From NCBI RefSeq assembly GCF_030012215.1, contig NZ_JASCXX010000009.1, positions 62,001 to 126,000 on the forward strand: a stretch of 64,000 nt of DNA. The letters run 5' to 3'. Positions within the stretch are counted from its first letter, which is position 1; every line of letters begins with the position of its first letter. Positions 50,157 to 60,415 of this stretch are shown one piece after another. Under the pieces are notes generated by a model that worked only from the letters and a program-made list of their open reading frames with translations, did not search any database and was not told where the DNA came from. The DNA is from Anaerobaca lacustris. GTDB lineage: Bacteria > Planctomycetota > Phycisphaerae > Sedimentisphaerales > Anaerobacaceae. The position numbers and the translations under genes are program-made.

Positions 50157-52646
50157 ATGCTACCGTTTTCCGACCCTGTGCTGATTTTTGGCAGCGTGAT
50201 GACGCTGATCCTGGTCGTGCCGCTGTTCGCGCGGAAACTGCGGCTTCCCGAAATCGTCGGGCTGATCGCCGCCGGAACGATCATCGGGCCTCACGGTATC
50301 GGGATTCTGGCCCGCGACCAGACAGTGCACCTGCTCGGCACGGTCGGCCTGCTGTACATCATGTTTCTGGCAGGACTTGAGATCGACCTGCACCAGGTCC
50401 GGAAGAACAGAAGCCATACCATCGTCTTCGGGCTGCTGACGTTCAGCGTCCCTCTGGCGATGGGCATTCCGATGGGCATCTGGCTGCTCGGCATGGCCGT
50501 GCCCTCGGCCATTCTCCTGGCCAGCATGTTCAGCTCTCACACGCTTGTGACGTTTCCGGCGGTGGGCAAGCTCGGCCTGGCCAAATCGCGCGCCGTCACG
50601 GCGGTGATCGGCGGAACCATCATCACCGACACGCTGGCCCTGCTGTTGCTTTCGGTCATCGCCAGCACCACACGTGGCGATCCAACCGTCGGGTTCTGGG
50701 TTCGGCTGTTGTCCCTGATGGCCCTGTACGTCGCGGCCGTTCTGGTTCTGATCCCCTTGCTCGGTCGATGGTTCTTTCGCCACGTCGCGGTCGATGAGAA
50801 TAGTGAGTTCGTCTTCGTCCTGGCCGTCGCTCTGCTCAGTTCCTTTCTGGCCCACGTCGCCGGGCTCGAACCGATCATCGGCGCCTTCCTGGCGGGAATT
50901 GCCCTGAACTCGCTGATCCCCGAGAAGAGCCTGCTCATGACTCGGATTCACTTCACGGGCGACATCATCTTCATCCCGTTCTTTCTGCTGTCCGTGGGCA
51001 TGCTGGTCGATCTGAGCCTGCTGTGGACCGGGTCGGGGGCATGGATCATTGCCATCAGCATGACCGTCGTCGCCATCGTGGCCAAACTCGGCGCCGCCTG
51101 GGCCAGCCAGTTGGCGCTGCGGTACCGCCGGGACGAAGGCCGGCTGATCTTCGGGCTCAGCGTCAACCAGGCCGCCGCCACGCTGGCCGCCGTGATGGTG
51201 GGCTACGATATTGGATTGTTCTCCGAAGCAGTGATCACCGGCACGATCATGATGATCGCCGTAACCTGCCTGGTCGGCTCGATCGTCACCGAACGGGCGG
51301 GACGCACGGTGGCCTTGCATGAGGAACAGGCGGACTTCGATGCGTCGTCGGCGCCGCACAGAATCCTGATCCCTCTGGAGGAACGCGAAGGGGCCCGAGA
51401 GCTGCTCGACGTCGCGATGCTGCTTCGGGAGAAGGGTTCCCACGAACCCGTGTACCCCGTTCGTGTGGCCCAGGAGGGCAGCGATTCGGAACAGCAGGTG
51501 GCGGCGGCCGAGAAGATTCTCGCGCACACAGTCGTCCGAGCGATGGCGGCCGGCGTTCCGGTGACTCCGCTGACCAGCGTGGACGTCAGCGTCACATCAG
51601 GCGTCCTGCGGGTCGTTCGAGACAATCGGATCTCCATGATCCTTCTGGGGTGGGATGGGCGCGTCGGTTCGAAGACCCGAACGTTCGGCCGCATCATCGA
51701 CGCTGTCGTCGAACAGAGCCTTCAGCTCGTCATGGTCAACCGCTTCTGCGAACCTGTCAGCACGGCCGGACGAATCGTGCTCATCCTGCCGCCCTTTGCC
51801 GAACGTCAGCCCGGCTTCGAAGCGGTCATCACCGCGGTCAAGACCCTGGCCAGCCAGGCCGGAACGACCTTGTTGGCCCTCTGCTCGGCCCAGACGAAAG
51901 CCGCGGCGGAAGCTTTCATTGCGAAGACGCCCCCGTCCGTTTCCACGTCCATCCAGCCGCTCGGCGAATGGAAAGCCGTACAGCGGAGCATCGCCGACCA
52001 GATCGAGACGGACGACTGGCTGATCCTCATGGGTGCAAGAAAAGGCGAGGTCGCGTGGCAGCCCATCCTCGACCGCCTGCCGGGCCGTCTGGCCTCGCAA
52101 CTGCCCACGACGACGTTCTCGGTCATCATACCGCCCACCCAGAGGTGGGACAGCCAGCAGGCGGCCGAGAAGATCCTCGATTCGTCCTACATCTTCTCAA
52201 CGTTCACCCGCGACAGAACCATGCTGCAAATGGACGTCGAGACCGTCGAGGAGGCGCTGCGACGGCTGCTGGGCAGCCATTTCGGCGAGGGCTCCGAACC
52301 GACCCGAGCGGTCACCGAACTGCTGCACGCCATCAGCCAGGAGGAGCCGGTGGAACTGACCGGAGACGTCGTGCTTCTTCATACGCACGTGCCGAACGTC
52401 TCCGGGTCGGCGGTGTTCCTGGGGGTCTCGAAACACCCGTTGGATGTGCCCCTCGCCTCGGGCCGGCCCCATATCCTCATCATCCTGCTCGACCCGGTCG
52501 GGCAGGACCCGGCCAGGCATCTTCAGGCCCTGGCCGACATCGCCCGAATCATGCGGGTGCCGGACATGGCCCAGGTGCTCCGGACGGCCCGGGATTACGA
52601 CAACCTGATCGCAGAGATCGCCCTTCGAACGATCGCCGAGACGTAG
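50157..52646 (+). CDS. CPA2-type cation:proton antiporter with USP-like C-terminus
   Basis: An 829-residue protein. Residues ~1-390 are a 12-13-helix monovalent-cation antiporter (KefB/CPA2): LRLPEIVGLIAAGTIIGPHG, then GLLYIMFLAGLEIDLHQVRK, GTIITDTLALLLLSVIAS with the conserved Asp, and EPIIGAFLAGIALNSLIP. The C-terminal ~430 residues hold two USP-like regions (RILIPLEEREGARELLDVAM; later RIVLILPPFAERQPGFEAVI). It probably exchanges Na+ or K+ for H+ with nucleotide or stress control. GAGGA lies before ATG 50157. Single gene. Confidence 0.86.
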   Translation: MLPFSDPVLIFGSVMTLILVVPLFARKLRLPEIVGLIAAGTIIGPHGIGILARDQTVHLLGTVGLLYIMFLAGLEIDLHQVRKNRSHTIVFGLLTFSVPLAMGIPMGIWLLGMAVPSAILLASMFSSHTLVTFPAVGKLGLAKSRAVTAVIGGTIITDTLALLLLSVIASTTRGDPTVGFWVRLLSLMALYVAAVLVLIPLLGRWFFRHVAVDENSEFVFVLAVALLSSFLAHVAGLEPIIGAFLAGIALNSLIPEKSLLMTRIHFTGDIIFIPFFLLSVGMLVDLSLLWTGSGAWIIAISMTVVAIVAKLGAAWASQLALRYRRDEGRLIFGLSVNQAAATLAAVMVGYDIGLFSEAVITGTIMMIAVTCLVGSIVTERAGRTVALHEEQADFDASSAPHRILIPLEEREGARELLDVAMLLREKGSHEPVYPVRVAQEGSDSEQQVAAAEKILAHTVVRAMAAGVPVTPLTSVDVSVTSGVLRVVRDNRISMILLGWDGRVGSKTRTFGRIIDAVVEQSLQLVMVNRFCEPVSTAGRIVLILPPFAERQPGFEAVITAVKTLASQAGTTLLALCSAQTKAAAEAFIAKTPPSVSTSIQPLGEWKAVQRSIADQIETDDWLILMGARKGEVAWQPILDRLPGRLASQLPTTTFSVIIPPTQRWDSQQAAEKILDSSYIFSTFTRDRTMLQMDVETVEEALRRLLGSHFGEGSEPTRAVTELLHAISQEEPVELTGDVVLLHTHVPNVSGSAVFLGVSKHPLDVPLASGRPHILIILLDPVGQDPARHLQALADIARIMRVPDMAQVLRTARDYDNLIAEIALRTIAET

Positions 52647-52710
52647 GGGCCGGCCGGGGCCTTTCGCAGGAATTCGGCGGAAAATCAGGCTTTCTCTCGC
52701 TTGGCAATCC

Positions 52711-52739
52711 TTGACTTGGGCCACCGTCGGTGGTAGGCT
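52711..52739 (+). promoter_or_regulatory. probable promoter of gyrA
   Basis: TTGACT (52711-52716), a 17-base spacer and TAGGCT (52734-52739), 165 bases before the gyrA start. The -10 box is weak. A T7 run at 52800 and a GTAGGGTGTGCCCCGCACACC repeat-like stretch lie between. Confidence 0.4.
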
Positions 52740-52904
52740 ATGCGTTTCTCGGAACCCTGGCTAAGGACGGTGACCGCTATTTGCACTGTCGCGTCACACC
52801 TTTTTTTGAACAGAATCCAGGCCACAGTTGTAGGGTGTGCCCCGCACACCGCGTTCGAGGCAACTGCCGCCTGACCCGAATCCGGACAGATTGAGATCGA
52901 AGAT

Positions 52905-55466
52905 ATGACGAAGGACGTGGAACAACCCCAGGAACGCTTCGAAGATATGCCGATTCTTGACGAGCTCAAGAATTCGTATCTGAACTACGCCATGAGCGTG
53001 ATCGTCGCGCGGGCCCTGCCCGACGCCCGGGACGGGCTGAAACCCTCCCAGCGGCGCATTCTCGTGGCGATGAACGATCTGAACCTGGGGCCGCGAAGCT
53101 CCCATCGCAAATGCGCCAAGATCGTCGGCGACACGAGCGGCAACTACCACCCCCACGGGGACCAGGCCACCTACGGAACGCTCGTTCGCCTCGGCCAGGA
53201 CTGGAACATGCGGTACACGCTGGTGGACCCGCAGGGCAACTTCGGCAGCATCGACGCCGACCCGCCGGCGGCCATGCGTTATACCGAGGCCCGCATGGCG
53301 GCGCCCGCCATGGAGATGCTCCAGGACCTCAACTATGAGACGGTCGACTTCATCCCGAACTACGACGAGACACGGATGGAGCCGGTGGTGCTGCCGTCGA
53401 GATTTCCGAACCTGCTGGTCAATGGCTCGACCGGCATCGCCGTCGGCATGGCGACGAACATCCCCCCGCACAACCTCAAGGAAATCTGCGACGCGCTGCT
53501 GCTGGTGATCAACGATCCGAAGTGCGGGTTCAAGGACATCATGAAGGTGCTGCCCGGGCCGGACTTTCCCACCGGGGGCATCATCTGCGGCAAAAAGGGC
53601 ATCGTCGACGCCTACACGACCGGTCGGGGTCACCTGAAGGTGCGCGCCAAGACCGAGGTCGAGACCGACAAGCGAGGCCGACAACGAATCGTCGTCACCG
53701 AGATTCCCTACACCGTCGTCAAGACGTCGATCGTCTCGAAGATCGCCGAGTGCGTTCACAGCGGGACCATCCCGGAGATCTCCGACGTGCGCGACGAGTC
53801 CGACCGTCACGGGCTGCGCATCGTCGTGGAGCTGAAAAAGGACGCCGATCCTGAGATCGTGCTGAACAAGCTGTATCGCTACACCTCGTTGCAGACGACC
53901 TTCGCCATCGCCAACATCGCGTTGGTCAACAATCAGCCGGAGACGCTGAACATCCGTGAGATGCTCCAGTGTTTCATCGACCATCGCAGGAACGTCATTC
54001 GTCGGCGGAGCCGATTCCTTCTGAGGCGGTGCCGCAATCGGGCCCACATCCTCGAAGGCCTGATCCTGGCAGTGACGGACATCGACGAGATCATCGACAT
54101 CATCAAGAAGTCGCCCGATGCGCCAACGGCCAAACTGAACCTGATGAACAAGCCGCTGCGGCTGGCCGAGGTGGCGACGCTGCACAAGCTGCTGCCGGCC
54201 GAGTTCGTCAAGGCCAAGAGCCAGGGCGACCATTTCCTCACCGGTCCGCAGGCCGACGCGATCCTGACGATGCAGTTGCAGCGTCTGACCGGCCTGGAGA
54301 TCGAGAAGCTGGCCAAGGAATACGCCGGACTCGTAGAGCAGATCGAAGGCTATGAGGCGATCCTGTCCAACGAAAGCGTCCTGCTCGACATCATCCGCGA
54401 AGACCTGCACGAGATGAAGGAGAAGCACGGCGACCGACGTCGCACGCAGATCGCCGGCGCCGTCGAAACGCTCGATATCGAAGACCTGATCGCCGACGAG
54501 GACGTCATCGTCACCGTCAGCCATATCGGCTATATCAAGCGGATGCCCACCGACACCTACCGCCGCCAGGGCCGGGGCGGACGCGGCATCATCGGCTCGG
54601 ACACGAAGGAAGGCGACTTCATCAAGCACCTGTTCATCGCCTCGACGCACGACTACCTGCTGGTCTTCACCAACCGGGGCAAGTGCTACTGGCTGCGGGT
54701 CTACGATGTGCCCGCCATGAGCCGCCAGAGCAAGGGGCGGAGCATCGCCAACCTCCTGAACCTTGGCAGCCAGCAGATCGCTTCGATCATTGCGGTCAGC
54801 AGTTTCGAGGACGAGGAAGGCAGTCCCGAGCGACAACTCGTGATGGCCACGCAGAACGGCGTCGTGAAGAAGACGCGACTCAGCGCCTACGGCAATCCGC
54901 GCTCGAACGGCGTCATTGCGATCAACCTGGACCCGAACGACGCCCTGATCGGGGTGGCCCAAACCACCGGCGGGAACCACATCATCCTGGGTACGCGCGA
55001 CGGGATGACGATCCGCTTCGATGAACAGGAGGTCCGCTCGATGGGCCGCGCCTCTCGGGGCGTTCGCGGCATCAACCTGCGGGGCGGCGACACGGTTGTC
55101 GGCATGGTGATCGTCGAGGAGAAATCCGCTCTGTTCACGGTCTGCGAAAACGGCTACGGCAAGCGGACGGGCATCGAGAACTACAAGGCGCAGTCTCGCG
55201 GCGGGCTCGGGCTCAAGAACATCAAGACCTCGGATCGCAACGGGAAGGTCGTGGCGCTCAAGGCGGTCCAAAGCGAAGACGACCTGATGCTCATCACCGC
55301 CAACGGGATGATTATCCGCACGGGCCTCGACGAGATTCGCTCCATCGGCCGTAACACGCAGGGCGTACGGCTGATCAACCTCAAGGAAGGCGACAAACTG
55401 GTCGCCGCCGAGAAGATCGCCGCCGAGGACCTGGAGGACGAAGCCGAAGGTGAGGGCAGTTCGTAG
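52905..55466 (+). CDS. gyrA: DNA gyrase subunit A
   Basis: An 853-residue type IIA topoisomerase subunit that introduces negative supercoils with GyrB. Landmarks are [29 protein letters not shown] (catalytic Tyr 126), the coiled-coil gate and the six-bladed C-terminal domain. The GyrA box QGRGGRG identifies gyrase rather than topoisomerase IV. In the quinolone region [14 protein letters not shown], the Ser83-equivalent is Gln and the Asp87-equivalent is Gly. gyrB is not in the window. The TAG stop is part of a GTTCGTAGTG repeat (55459-55525). Confidence 0.97.
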   Translation: MTKDVEQPQERFEDMPILDELKNSYLNYAMSVIVARALPDARDGLKPSQRRILVAMNDLNLGPRSSHRKCAKIVGDTSGNYHPHGDQATYGTLVRLGQDWNMRYTLVDPQGNFGSIDADPPAAMRYTEARMAAPAMEMLQDLNYETVDFIPNYDETRMEPVVLPSRFPNLLVNGSTGIAVGMATNIPPHNLKEICDALLLVINDPKCGFKDIMKVLPGPDFPTGGIICGKKGIVDAYTTGRGHLKVRAKTEVETDKRGRQRIVVTEIPYTVVKTSIVSKIAECVHSGTIPEISDVRDESDRHGLRIVVELKKDADPEIVLNKLYRYTSLQTTFAIANIALVNNQPETLNIREMLQCFIDHRRNVIRRRSRFLLRRCRNRAHILEGLILAVTDIDEIIDIIKKSPDAPTAKLNLMNKPLRLAEVATLHKLLPAEFVKAKSQGDHFLTGPQADAILTMQLQRLTGLEIEKLAKEYAGLVEQIEGYEAILSNESVLLDIIREDLHEMKEKHGDRRRTQIAGAVETLDIEDLIADEDVIVTVSHIGYIKRMPTDTYRRQGRGGRGIIGSDTKEGDFIKHLFIASTHDYLLVFTNRGKCYWLRVYDVPAMSRQSKGRSIANLLNLGSQQIASIIAVSSFEDEEGSPERQLVMATQNGVVKKTRLSAYGNPRSNGVIAINLDPNDALIGVAQTTGGNHIILGTRDGMTIRFDEQEVRSMGRASRGVRGINLRGGDTVVGMVIVEEKSALFTVCENGYGKRTGIENYKAQSRGGLGLKNIKTSDRNGKVVALKAVQSEDDLMLITANGMIIRTGLDEIRSIGRNTQGVRLINLKEGDKLVAAEKIAAEDLEDEAEGEGSS

Positions 55467-55525
55467 TGTGCCCCCAAGGGCATAAGGCCGCGGGAGAATA
55501 ACGTCTCACGACGTCACTGCAAACG
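55459..55525. repeat. GTTCGTAGTG-type repeat at the gyrA stop
   Basis: AGTTCGTAGTGTGCCCCCAA, GGGCATAAGG and then CTCACGACGTCACTGCAAAC. It is related to the elements at 37326 and 20648. Its first bases supply the gyrA TAG stop and its last bases reach the holA ribosome binding region. Confidence 0.65.
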
Positions 55526-55541
55526 GGGACAGGACCCGTTC

Positions 55542-56495
55542 ATGAGCGAACAGATCTACGTCATCGCCGGCAAAGATGAGCCGCTGGTCAACGCCAGGTG
55601 CCAGGAGCTGGTCAATCGTCTTGTCGATCCGGAGGACCGCATGACGGGACTCCTCTCGGCCGAGGGCGCCCAGATTCCGATCTCCGACGTCCTCGATGAA
55701 CTGCGAACGGCGCCGTTCCTGACGGGCCGGCGGGTCGTCGTCGTCAAGGGCGCCGACGATTTCGTCTCGAAGAACCGCCCGGCCCTGGAGAAGTACTTCG
55801 ACAAACCTTGCCCGACGGGGGTCCTCGTGCTGACCGTCAGCAGTTGGCCCAAGCAGACCAAACTGGCCAAGAAGCTGCCGAAGGTCGGTACGCTGATCGA
55901 GGTCAGTCCGCCAAAACGTCATGAGCTGCCCCGGTATCTCATCGAATACGCTCAACGGACGAGCAAGATGAAGCTGGACCGCCCCGCCGCCGAGATGCTG
56001 ATCGAGCTGGTCGGCGAGGACCTGACCCTGCTCTACAACGAGATCGACAAACTGGCCCTGTTCGCGCGGGACGAGAAGGCAATCACGAGCAGGCACGTCG
56101 AGGCGTTGGCCGGACACAATCGCATCTTCGGCGCGTTCGAGGTGATCGAAGCGATGCTCGCGGGCCAGCCGCTCCAGGCCATCCGGCGGCTGCGCAACAT
56201 GTTCGAAGAGGACAAGAGCGCCGAGTACACCGTCGTCGGCGCCTTCGCCTATCACCTGCGCCGCATGTTCAGCGCCAAGGCCATGCTCCAGAAAGGCGCC
56301 GGACCGGGTGATGTCGCCGGCAAGCTACGGATCTGGAACAACAAGGACCGTTTCTTCGCTCAGTTGCGACAGACCTCACTGGAACAGTTGGGCAAGTACC
56401 TCGAACAACTGGCCGCCATCGACTACGCCGTCAAAACCGGCCAGGCCAAGACCCAGGTCGCCATGGAACAGCTCGTGCTCCAACTTGCGGGCTAA
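55542..56495 (+). CDS. holA: DNA polymerase III delta subunit
   Basis: A 317-residue clamp-loader subunit. It begins QIYVIAGKDEPLVNARCQEL and has TAPFLTGRRVVVVKGADDFV, then EVSPPKRHELPRYLIEYAQR, LTLLYNEIDKLALFARDEKA and the collar region (YAVKTGQAKTQVAMEQLVLQ). The order matches HolA. HolA opens the beta clamp during loading. The gene is 75 bases after gyrA and co-oriented. It converges on the DUF1848 gene, whose stop overlaps its own (CTAA, 56492-56495). Confidence 0.92.
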   Translation: MSEQIYVIAGKDEPLVNARCQELVNRLVDPEDRMTGLLSAEGAQIPISDVLDELRTAPFLTGRRVVVVKGADDFVSKNRPALEKYFDKPCPTGVLVLTVSSWPKQTKLAKKLPKVGTLIEVSPPKRHELPRYLIEYAQRTSKMKLDRPAAEMLIELVGEDLTLLYNEIDKLALFARDEKAITSRHVEALAGHNRIFGAFEVIEAMLAGQPLQAIRRLRNMFEEDKSAEYTVVGAFAYHLRRMFSAKAMLQKGAGPGDVAGKLRIWNNKDRFFAQLRQTSLEQLGKYLEQLAAIDYAVKTGQAKTQVAMEQLVLQLAG

Positions 56496-57421
56496 CACTG
56501 TTCCTGTAGCGCCGCCAGCCATGCGTCGGACTGGGCCTTGCTGTGGCCGAGGAACGCGGAACTGGGGTCGTGCTGCGCGAAGGACTGGCGGGCCGTCGGC
56601 TTGTTGGCGTTGGCGTAGCAGTACGCGCAGCCGTGGGGACACGTGTCATATGTCCCGATGTCGGTGCTTTCCGTGCAGCCGCATTGGGGCCTCGTGCCCT
56701 TGTCCTTGTATGCGATCTCGCTCGGACCGAACAGTCGCTCGATGATCGCCCCATCGATGCAATGGGCCTTCCGAATTCGCTCGCCGAGCAGATAATCGCC
56801 GCAACAGGAGTGCATCGCGATGCCGTGCTCAGCGGCGATCTCCGCAAGCTGATTGGCCAGGTCGATCCGCATCTCCTCGCTCGGCTCATTCACCTGAATG
56901 CTTCGGGTCTTCTCGATGTCCTTGAAGTTCCGCCGGACCTTGCCATAGAAGGCAACGAAACTGAAGTAACACCGCTCGACGAGGCCCTCCAATTCGTCCG
57001 CAAGGGACTCGAACGCGCGGAGGTAGAACGCGCTGTCGCTGATGTTCGAGAGGATGATCGGATCGAACCGCCAGTTGATATGCGCCGGCGAGTAGCGCAA
57101 GGCAAGGTGTTTCAACGTACGCAGCGCCGCCGGTCTGTCGACGTCGCTCTCGAAGACCGAAGGCAGCGCCGTCACCGTGTAGTTGAAGTAGAACCGATAG
57201 CCGAGCCGGTCGAGGGCTTCGAGATGATCCAGGAACGGCGTGAAGTCCTTGGACCAGAAGACGAGGCAGGCCACATCCTCCTGCTCCAACGACACACGGT
57301 ACCTCTGCCCGCCGAACGGGTTCACCACACCGACGAATCCCTCTCGAATCCGCCGCAGGAACCAATCGCCGTAGAACGCCGGGACGTCGGTCCGTCGCGA
57401 TACCGAAACGATCCGTTTCAT
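56492..57421 (-). CDS. DUF1848 protein (radical-SAM-like)
   Basis: A 309-residue protein of DUF1848: IVSVSRRTDVPAFYGDWFLR, VNPFGGQRYRVSL, then CLVFWSKDFTPFL, FNYTVTALP and C-terminal CGCTESTDIGTYDTCPHGCA followed by YCYAN. The terminal cysteine cluster resembles a 4Fe-4S/radical-SAM-type metal site. The substrate is unknown. It starts 6 bases after the stop of the DUF362 gene upstream, with no own ribosome binding site, so it is translationally coupled. Confidence 0.85.
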   Translation of the reverse strand: MKRIVSVSRRTDVPAFYGDWFLRRIREGFVGVVNPFGGQRYRVSLEQEDVACLVFWSKDFTPFLDHLEALDRLGYRFYFNYTVTALPSVFESDVDRPAALRTLKHLALRYSPAHINWRFDPIILSNISDSAFYLRAFESLADELEGLVERCYFSFVAFYGKVRRNFKDIEKTRSIQVNEPSEEMRIDLANQLAEIAAEHGIAMHSCCGDYLLGERIRKAHCIDGAIIERLFGPSEIAYKDKGTRPQCGCTESTDIGTYDTCPHGCAYCYANANKPTARQSFAQHDPSSAFLGHSKAQSDAWLAALQEQC

Positions 57422-57427
57422 CGTACT

Positions 57428-59914
57428 CTACGGAACCTCGTCGCAGCCGAGATCCGGCCGGGGTCCGCTGATGCGCGGATCGCCGTCGATATCGGTGGGA
57501 ACCTCGACGACGAAATCAGGGTCGCCCGCATCGATGCAAGGCGAATCGGCCCGCAGATGATAGTCTCCGTGAATCCAGACCTCGACGCCGGACGGCAACC
57601 GGGACCAGTAGCCCGGGGTCACGAAGCCGGGCTCGACGTCGATGTTGCCCGTCCCGGGGAAGCCGCCCTGAACGTTGCTGTAGTTGACGGTGGGAAGGTC
57701 GCCCGTCACTTGAGGGACGTTGCCGGCCGGCCCGTTGCCGTAGAGAACGGAGTTGACGATGGTGGGCTTGTCACCCGCAACCCCCTCGGTGCCGTTGCCG
57801 ACGATCGTACAGTGAACGATCATCGCGGCGTTGTATGGGATCATGCGCCCGCCCCGCGGGGCCCACATCTCGATGCCGGAACCGCCGTTGCCGGCGATGA
57901 CGCAGTTGACGAGCATCGGATCGCTCGACTCGCCCAATTTCACCCCGGCCTCGTCGTTGTCCACAATCCGGCAATTGATCAGCGTCGGCGACGACATCGT
58001 GCAGTACACACCCTGCACAGCCCCCGTGAGGGTCAGGCCCGCCAGCACGCAGTCGCGTCCCTGCCCATTGGCGAACACCACGGACCGGATGTTTCCGGCG
58101 ATCACCGTAGCGGCGACGACCATCGGATCGTTGGGGTCCTCCGAGCGGACTGTGACGTTCTTGTCGGCGAAATCGACCGTCTCGCGATAGTGACCCGGAG
58201 GCACGACGATCGTGTCCCCATCGTCGGCGTCCTGGACCGCATGGCGGATGGCATCGTATCGCGTCCCCTTCGTGGCGTTCAGGACGGGCCCGTTCTCGCT
58301 GGTCAGCGCAGGCGTGACCAGTTCGATGCCCTCCTCGGCCCCCAGATTGCGCGAATACTGCCTGTCGATCGCATTGTTCCAGTGCTCGTGCACGCCCAAG
58401 CTCGCCAGTCGGATTCCATCGCCGTCGGGATCGTAAAACGCCCCCGAAGGAGGATCATGGGCCAGCGCGGCCTCGTGAAGGTAGTTGTCCACGCCCTGGC
58501 CGGTGCAATCGGTCGCGCGCGGCTCGTTGCGAATGAAGTCCAGCGCGACCGAGTCGATCGCGACCGGATCCTGCGACAGAAACAGGCTGGCACACCAGTT
58601 GTCTCCGAACGACTGGTATTTCATCACCTCGGCACTTTGGTTCCGGGCCGAGTACAGGCCGTCGATCAGGACCAGCAGCGTCTTGCCGCCGAGATGGGCG
58701 TGGCCCATAAGATCGACGAGGCAGTTGTACGTGCCCATCGCTCCGGTGCGGGAGCCGTAGTTGTGCAGCGGTTCGGGGGTCCAGCCGCGATTGCCCGACC
58801 ACGTAGGAAAGCGGATCGAGCCGAAGTGGTTCTTAGCGCATACGGTAATGCCAAACAGGCTATGGGCCCGGAGCAGCGCCATATTGATCAGGTACTTGGC
58901 CTCCGTCACGCACTGCGGAAGATAGGCCGTAGCACCACCATAGATGGCAGGATGGGCGAAACGAACGGGAACTGTCGAGTCGCCTACGGCAGCGATGCGA
59001 CCGGCCCTCGCCAGGTCCGGCCGAACCACGAACCGGACAGCCTGGAAATCCGGGTCGGAATCGCCTCGCACTTTGTCATACAGCGGATCGCCGATGAAAC
59101 GCGAGGCATCGTAAAGGGTGATCGCCTCCCCCGGCACCCCGGCAACGCGGATGAGCTGATCCAGAAGCGAGTGGAGCGCCTGCGGGCTGGGCATCCCGCT
59201 CCGCATCCCCCAGGCGCCGCCGCTGTCCTGATTCATGTTGATCTTGATCGCGATCTTCTCGCCCGGCCGATAACCGACGTCGCCCAACCCACGAACCGCA
59301 TTGAAGTGCCGGAACAGGGCGTCCCAGGCCGCGACATCGTTCGGCTCCCCCGTCAAGGCCCGAATGGACCGCGACACCATCGAATCGACCACAGCCTGAT
59401 CGGTGTTCTCGTCGCTCCACCATCGCCCCGTCCTTTCATCCCAGTTCGCGGCGGCGGGATCGTGCGTCCATACAACCCGGCCCGGGTAGATCCCCTTGCC
59501 GACGCCGATCGGCTGGTTGCTCGGCTCGCTGGGGACGAACGCGGCCTGGGTTTCGCGTTCGCCGGCGACATGGAGCGAGAGCCACATCACGGAGACAGCC
59601 GCCGCCAGAAACATGCCGGCCGTAACGTAGCGCGATTGTCCCAGCAGACGCCGTGCCCTGCGCCACAGGAGCGTCGAGCCGACGAGGCCTGTCAGCCAGA
59701 CCACAAAGGCGCTGGCGAACGGCGCCACCAATCGCTGACAGGGATAAGCTGCTCGTGAAGGCTTGGGAATGACGCGTATAAGAAACCAGATCAGCGATGC
59801 CAGCCCGAGAACGGGCAGGAGCCAGAGAGGCCAACGGCTTCGACTCCAGTATCCGAGCCGGTGGCCTGTCCCGGGGCAAACCTTCGGTCTGTGCTCGTTC
59901 CGCTTGCACGACAT
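57428..59914 (-). CDS. membrane-anchored DUF362 / parallel beta-helix protein
   Basis: An 828-residue protein. Two or three N-terminal helices (WPLWLLPVLGLASLIWFLIR; FASAFVVWLTGLVGSTLLWR; VTAGMFLAAAVSVMWLSLHV) precede a DUF362 domain (KIAIKINMNQDSGGAWGMRS; YLINMALLRAHSLFGITVCA; LGGKTLLVLIDGLYSARNQS; DPVAIDSVALDFI). A right-handed parallel beta-helix follows (DAIRHAVQDADDGDTIVVPP, then VIAGNGGSGIEMWAPRGGRM) and the planctomycete-type end (SPCIDAGDPD...DIDGDPRISGPRPDLGCDE). GGGAGGT precedes ATG 59914. It is in one operon with DUF1848. The reaction is unknown. Confidence 0.85.
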   Translation of the reverse strand: MSCKRNEHRPKVCPGTGHRLGYWSRSRWPLWLLPVLGLASLIWFLIRVIPKPSRAAYPCQRLVAPFASAFVVWLTGLVGSTLLWRRARRLLGQSRYVTAGMFLAAAVSVMWLSLHVAGERETQAAFVPSEPSNQPIGVGKGIYPGRVVWTHDPAAANWDERTGRWWSDENTDQAVVDSMVSRSIRALTGEPNDVAAWDALFRHFNAVRGLGDVGYRPGEKIAIKINMNQDSGGAWGMRSGMPSPQALHSLLDQLIRVAGVPGEAITLYDASRFIGDPLYDKVRGDSDPDFQAVRFVVRPDLARAGRIAAVGDSTVPVRFAHPAIYGGATAYLPQCVTEAKYLINMALLRAHSLFGITVCAKNHFGSIRFPTWSGNRGWTPEPLHNYGSRTGAMGTYNCLVDLMGHAHLGGKTLLVLIDGLYSARNQSAEVMKYQSFGDNWCASLFLSQDPVAIDSVALDFIRNEPRATDCTGQGVDNYLHEAALAHDPPSGAFYDPDGDGIRLASLGVHEHWNNAIDRQYSRNLGAEEGIELVTPALTSENGPVLNATKGTRYDAIRHAVQDADDGDTIVVPPGHYRETVDFADKNVTVRSEDPNDPMVVAATVIAGNIRSVVFANGQGRDCVLAGLTLTGAVQGVYCTMSSPTLINCRIVDNDEAGVKLGESSDPMLVNCVIAGNGGSGIEMWAPRGGRMIPYNAAMIVHCTIVGNGTEGVAGDKPTIVNSVLYGNGPAGNVPQVTGDLPTVNYSNVQGGFPGTGNIDVEPGFVTPGYWSRLPSGVEVWIHGDYHLRADSPCIDAGDPDFVVEVPTDIDGDPRISGPRPDLGCDEVP

Positions 59915-60415
59915 GAGGCACCTCCCAACTTGGCGTGGACACAACACGTCACCTCTACCGGCCCGCGTCCGATATTGTATCAAAGATCGCACGAAAAGGC
60001 AAACACACGACATCGGCGCCCTCTGGTCCGGCGGAAGAACGCTCTGGGCAGGTGTAAAAAGGAAGACGGAGTCGCCCTCCTCCGGAACGACTCCGTAGCT
60101 TCTGGGAAACCACGCCAAGCCATGAGCCCAACCTCGGTTCTTGCCATGACAATGGTCCGGGCGGCACCGCCGCCCCACGCCGTCGTGGGTGATTGCCCAC
60201 GACTCGCGACCGGCAGTTTAGCACATTGTCGGCGAGATAGCAATCGCCTATCTCCCCCATACACGCTAGTTATCCACATCGCGCCATGAAACCCACCTTT
60301 ATCCACGTAGATCCCCTGATTTCATCTGCGATGAGGGAGACACCAGAAGCCACAGGGGGCCCTGATTATTCGGGACAGAACGATCGTCGGCGTCGACCGC
60401 CTCAGCGGCACCGGC
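59915..60415. other. intergenic with two DnaA-box-like sequences
   Basis: About 500 bases without a gene. TTATCCACA (60270-60278) and TTATCCACG (60299-60307) match the DnaA box consensus and lie 29 bases apart. No dnaA, dnaN or AT-rich unwinding region is near. Confidence 0.45.

Noticed and set aside
52794-55271. An 825-codon minus-strand frame
   Set aside because: Antisense of gyrA; gyrA is certain from its motifs and the antisense frame shows only shadow composition.
56543-59758. A 1071-codon open frame on the plus strand
   Set aside because: It is the antisense shadow of the DUF1848 and DUF362/beta-helix genes: composition is Arg/Asp/Val-rich low-complexity, no ribosome binding site, no domain.
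59915-60415. Replication origin
   Set aside because: Only two DnaA-box-like sites, no AT-rich unwinding element and no dnaA/dnaN/gyrB next to it.
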